Positions 60,941-64,000 of a DNA stretch of 64,000 nt are shown here, piece after piece; the stretch's first letter is position 1, and the number at the start of each line of letters is the position of its first letter. Both the position numbers and the translations under genes were made by a program. The notes beneath the pieces were generated by a model, which saw nothing but the letters and a program-made list of their open reading frames with translations, ran no database searches and was not told the DNA's origin. The stretch is from Allohahella sp002354735 (GTDB lineage Bacteria > Pseudomonadota > Gammaproteobacteria > Pseudomonadales > Oleiphilaceae): the NCBI RefSeq assembly GCF_047946665.1, contig NZ_CP172312.1:4278001-4342000 (forward strand), in the 5' to 3' direction.

Positions 60941-63313
60941 CTACAGAACCATGAGGAATTCACCGATAACAATTAGATCGTCATCAATATCTTCCAGGAT
61001 GATTGGCGGGTAGCCAAACGCATTGGTCTCCGGCTTTAAGATTATCCTGCTGTTACCCAGGTCACCTTCTCCAGTTTTTTCACGGTGGTATCTCTTCACA
61101 GTGTAGCGGCCCCCATGGTCGGGGTCGGCTATCGAGCGGTGCTGAACCATCACGATTTTGTTGTTGCGGGTACCGCCTGGATTAGCTTTAAACAAACACC
61201 ACGACCCGTTCGGAATCCGCCGATTCATGGATTCGCCCACCACTTGAGCAATGAACATGCCTTCGCTCGCGGTCACAAATTCTGGGAGTTCAGCCCATTC
61301 ACATTCGGCGACATCTTGAGGCGCACTGAAGTCGCCGGCTGCTGCTGCAACATCAAAGATGGGGACATGTTCTTTATAGGGCTTAGCTTGTTCGAAAGGT
61401 ACTACGGTCAATGGGAGACCGATAGATGGTCCTGCTTCGACTGTATCTGTCTGCGCGTTCTCTCGGCTGGCGGCACTCTTCAAATACGCGTTGGTTTCCT
61501 CATCGACAGAGTAAAGGAAGCAACCCTTTTGTCCGCGAGTCATCAGTGTGCGGTAGGTGTTCTTTATGATCTCATCCGTGATTTTTCGCGTCTGCTCGGG
61601 ACTCTCCTTGAGCAGTTTCTTGAAACCTCGTATCGAGCGGTCCATTGAAGAGCGCTTACCTGCGTCAGTGACAATACGGCCATCACGCACCACAAAGTCG
61701 TCCCCGAAAATCACGCCGATGTAGTCTAGCTCCAGACCTTGGCAGGTATGGATGCAACCAACCTGTTCGACGGAGTTTTCGGCCACGAGCCAAAGCCCTC
61801 CGTCCTCTCTCAGGTTCCACTGCGCACGGAAGTCGCCTATCACGATGTCATAAGCAGCTGGATCTGTCTTGCTGGCCCAGTCCCAGCAGTAACCTGCCAC
61901 CATCCGCGATTTATTGTTGAGGCGATTTTTTTCAGTTACTGCAGCTTTCAAGGTGCTGGGGTCATCGAATACCTTCACCTCATAGTCGATATCATCCATA
62001 GAGGTGTGGGCGGTATCTCGAACGCCCAAGGTATGGTCTACCCATGCCACGTAGCCATCGGAACCGTTACAGCGAAACTGGGAAACCAGATCGAGTTCAG
62101 TAACGCCTGACCCGAGTTCGGCGGCCCAGCGACGAATCTCAGCCACGCGGCCGATATCCTGCAAAGTAACTCGCTGAGCTTCGTCGATGAAGAACACGCT
62201 GAGCTTGGAGCAGATGATAAGCTCCATGATCTGATTCTTGCCGAGGTTGCCGTAAAGTCCAGACTTCTCGTTCAGCCGGTGAGCTTCATCTACCAGTAGC
62301 ACATCGAAGAAGTCCGGTTCGGTTTCAAAATATCCACCAGAGCCTTTGAACATGTTGTCGATATGGGTTTTCTTTCGACTCCCCGTTAGCAGCTTCTTGT
62401 AGACCTCTCTCGGTGCGGCGTTCTTCGACACGTACTGGACGAGCAGCTCTCGCTTCGTGAGTTCTGCGAGTAGGTTGATGGCCACAACCGATTTGCCTGT
62501 GCCAGGGCCGCCTCTGATGACAAGCGTGTTTTTGCGGCCATTCTTGGCTTTGTGGGCCAGATCAATAGCCGTTTCATACACCAGCTTCTGCTCATCTATC
62601 ATGAGGAACTCGACATTCCCGTCGAGCATCGAAGCTAACGCATCCGCCAGATTTTTGGACGGCTTGATAACACCATGTTCAATGCGATACATGATGTTAT
62701 CGCTATCGCCGTACCGCACATGTTGCTTGAAGAACTCAGCAAGCATGAGAGCGTCCTGCGAAATGAAAACAGGCGCCTTCGCGGTGTGCTCGTGATAGAA
62801 GGGATCGTTGATTGGTTGTCGAGACCGCATGTTGTGCAAATAGGCACAGGGTCTCAAGGTGATGCTCTCGTTCCGCACGGTCTCGTTATAGTCGTGAATC
62901 AGCGCGGCGTATGACCAAGCTTGGTAGGAGGGATGAGGGGTTTCGCGGTCAGTTTTGTTCAGCCATGTTCGGACAATTGCATCCTTCGTCGTAATTTCCG
63001 CTTCCTGCCATTGCTTGAGTTCAACGATAATCGCAGTGTCTCGCCGCTCGCTGTCCTTGCCGGTGAGAATGAAGTCGACTCTGCGATTGGTCAGCGGAAT
63101 GTTGTACTCGATGGCGACGCCTGCAGAATCGGGGATCGCCTCGTCCCAGAGCACCTGTGAAATGTACTGCAGTGAATTTTCCCAGGACAGTGTTTCTGAT
63201 CGCGGGGAGTTACGATTAAGCGCTCTTCTGACCTCCGCCTCGATCATCTGAGAGATCTTGTTGGATCTCACGTCAGTGATACAACGCTTTTTGTCGGCGC
63301 TATATACCAGCAT
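60941..63313 (-). CDS. PD-(D/E)XK nuclease - DUF2075 helicase - S24 peptidase fusion
   Basis: A 790-residue multidomain protein. N-terminus (about 1-200): nuclease-like, with RRVDF (Asp80) and IIVELKQW (Glu98, Lys100), the D...ExK pattern of PD-(D/E)XK enzymes. Middle (about 205-640): DUF2075/SF1 ATPase with Walker A GGPGTGKS (268-275), Walker B VLLVDEAHRL (Asp342, Glu343), DEAQRVTLQDIG, and CIHTCQGLELDYIGVIFG near its end. C-terminus (about 640-790): S24 LexA-like peptidase fold, catalytic Ser695 in VVGESMNRRIP and Lys740 in RYTVKRYH. The S24 domain suggests cleavage or control by DNA damage, as in LexA or UmuD. It follows MazG by 11 bases. Function is unknown to me; a stress-gated nuclease-helicase is the inference. 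Confidence 0.85.
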   Translation of the reverse strand: MLVYSADKKRCITDVRSNKISQMIEAEVRRALNRNSPRSETLSWENSLQYISQVLWDEAIPDSAGVAIEYNIPLTNRRVDFILTGKDSERRDTAIIVELKQWQEAEITTKDAIVRTWLNKTDRETPHPSYQAWSYAALIHDYNETVRNESITLRPCAYLHNMRSRQPINDPFYHEHTAKAPVFISQDALMLAEFFKQHVRYGDSDNIMYRIEHGVIKPSKNLADALASMLDGNVEFLMIDEQKLVYETAIDLAHKAKNGRKNTLVIRGGPGTGKSVVAINLLAELTKRELLVQYVSKNAAPREVYKKLLTGSRKKTHIDNMFKGSGGYFETEPDFFDVLLVDEAHRLNEKSGLYGNLGKNQIMELIICSKLSVFFIDEAQRVTLQDIGRVAEIRRWAAELGSGVTELDLVSQFRCNGSDGYVAWVDHTLGVRDTAHTSMDDIDYEVKVFDDPSTLKAAVTEKNRLNNKSRMVAGYCWDWASKTDPAAYDIVIGDFRAQWNLREDGGLWLVAENSVEQVGCIHTCQGLELDYIGVIFGDDFVVRDGRIVTDAGKRSSMDRSIRGFKKLLKESPEQTRKITDEIIKNTYRTLMTRGQKGCFLYSVDEETNAYLKSAASRENAQTDTVEAGPSIGLPLTVVPFEQAKPYKEHVPIFDVAAAAGDFSAPQDVAECEWAELPEFVTASEGMFIAQVVGESMNRRIPNGSWCLFKANPGGTRNNKIVMVQHRSIADPDHGGRYTVKRYHREKTGEGDLGNSRIILKPETNAFGYPPIILEDIDDDLIVIGEFLMVL

Positions 63314-63324
63314 CTCAGGTGCGC

Positions 63325-63675
63325 CTATAAATCAGTGTATTTGGTGGCGTTACCCCTTGCTTTCGCTACAGGATATTTGCGCTCGTTCTTTTCAAGCTTG
63401 CGTTTCGAGGCTTCGAGAATATCTATACCCAATTTGTCAGCAAGACGGACTAGGTAAAGTTGAATGTCGGCGATCTCGTCAGCAACTGCTGTACGCTTTT
63501 TGTCATCTAGAGAGGCTGACTCTGCTTCGCTGAGCCACTGAAAACATTCAGCCAACTCCCCCACCTCACCTGCAAGTGCCATGGTAATGTTTTTAGGAGA
63601 GTGGTACTGGTCCCAATCTCTTTCCTGGGCGAACTGGGCCATTGCTTTGGTGAGGTATTCCAGGGAGTCAGTCAT
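63325..63675 (-). CDS. MazG-like nucleotide pyrophosphohydrolase
   Basis: A 116-residue all-alpha NTP pyrophosphohydrolase. Metal-binding signature GEVGELAECFQWL and EIADIQLYLVRLADKLGID fit the small MazG/dCTPase type, which hydrolyses NTPs or dNTPs to monophosphates. ATG at 63675 begins the domain; upstream TTG at 63693 is possible. It is the first gene of the leftward operon running to the membrane protein. Standalone MazG homologues occur both in housekeeping sanitation and next to defence genes. Confidence 0.87.
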   Translation of the reverse strand: MTDSLEYLTKAMAQFAQERDWDQYHSPKNITMALAGEVGELAECFQWLSEAESASLDDKKRTAVADEIADIQLYLVRLADKLGIDILEASKRKLEKNERKYPVAKARGNATKYTDL

Positions 63676-64000
63676 GGTGCGGTGGCTCTGCAAAAGGCTA
63701 AGTGTCCCACGGTAACTGAGCCGAACAAAGCGCTCTTTGCAGAAAGCAGCCCATCGGGGCGTGGAGTCAGGCGTGATAGCCGTTCATGTATGAACAGGTG
63801 CAACTTCATGTCGGGCAGCCTTTTTGACCGGCATGCGCAACGCCTGAGTATTGATGCTGGCCTAGTGCAAGGCCGACCGGGTGTCGCTGCGCTGCCATAG
63901 TCTTTCATCACCTCGTTCATCGGACGAAGCCAGAGGAATGTCTTGCCGTAGATCGAGCCCGCGCCTCTATTGCTATCGTAGTGTTCAGAACCGATGGGCG
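63672..64000 (-). other. Open frame running off the window edge, identity unknown
   Basis: The minus frame is open from the edge to a stop at 63672; the first part reads GSEHYDSNRGAGSIYGKTFL and LRPMNEVMKDYGSAATPG, which looks like protein, while the last 60 residues look random (rich in Arg/Cys/Pro). Perhaps the 3' end of a gene beyond 64000 that is frameshifted near 63870. A perfect palindrome GTTCATGTATGAAC lies at 63782-63795. No family recognised. Confidence 0.35.

Noticed and set aside
63782..63881. Integron attC site or recombination site near the right edge
   Set aside because: A palindrome (GTTCATGTATGAAC) and a GGCC hairpin are present but the conserved attC core arrangement is not.

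Overview
The window reads as about 64 kb of chromosome from a free-living, probably marine or halotolerant gammaproteobacterium. Supporting signs are a Cra-controlled fruBKA operon with the fused EIIA-HPr-EI layout seen in Pseudomonas relatives, an EfpL (YeiP) elongation factor, a TRAP transporter, a DcaP-type porin, and three secreted proteins ending in PEP-CTERM or VPLPA-type sorting signals. The genus is not determined. I see no rRNA, tRNA, CRISPR array or intact insertion sequence.

Layout. 0-9.2 kb: fructose PTS operon (fruB-fruK-fruA) running leftwards with a thermonuclease, an alpha/beta hydrolase and a partial asparagine-synthase-like gene behind it; cra is divergent and three Cra boxes lie between. 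9.3-26.9 kb: extradiol dioxygenase, a secreted-protein block (poly-Gly lipoprotein, two sorted surface proteins, two paralogous zinc metalloproteases with beta-gamma-crystallin tails plus a small exported partner), an SF1 helicase, a divergent SRAP protein, a double-propeller phytase, efpL, tpm and an oxidoreductase. 27-36 kb: a coherent ketone-body (3-hydroxybutyrate/acetoacetate) uptake and use cluster. It has acetoacetyl-CoA synthetase, 3-hydroxybutyrate dehydrogenase, a three-part TRAP transporter, a sigma-54 activator and a porin. Two sigma-54-like promoters share an 18-bp motif at identical spacing. 36-42 kb: MBL-rhodanese protein, oxidoreductase, decayed antitoxin, PspE-like rhodanese, SNF2 helicase.

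42.4-52 kb is a mosaic accessory region: a CdiA-C-type toxin with a probable immunity gene in AT-richer DNA, tandem palindromes, a STAND-like ATPase with a GTGATAA palindromic leader that recurs 3.7 kb away, a lone Phd-type antitoxin, a RhuM protein with a large internal in-frame deletion, a tandem GTATC operator array and a truncated metallophosphoesterase. 52.5-55.9 kb holds an isoquinoline 1-oxidoreductase-like molybdoenzyme operon with a diheme-motif cytochrome.

57.6-63.7 kb is the best candidate for an uncharacterised system. A leftward operon encodes a MazG-like pyrophosphohydrolase, a fusion of PD-(D/E)XK nuclease, DUF2075 helicase and S24 (LexA-like) peptidase, a SAM methyltransferase and a membrane protein. 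A C-terminal scrap of a second methyltransferase follows, then a frameshifted PLD-SF2 helicase. The content looks like a defence island that has partly decayed or been recombined; this is inference from domain content and layout.
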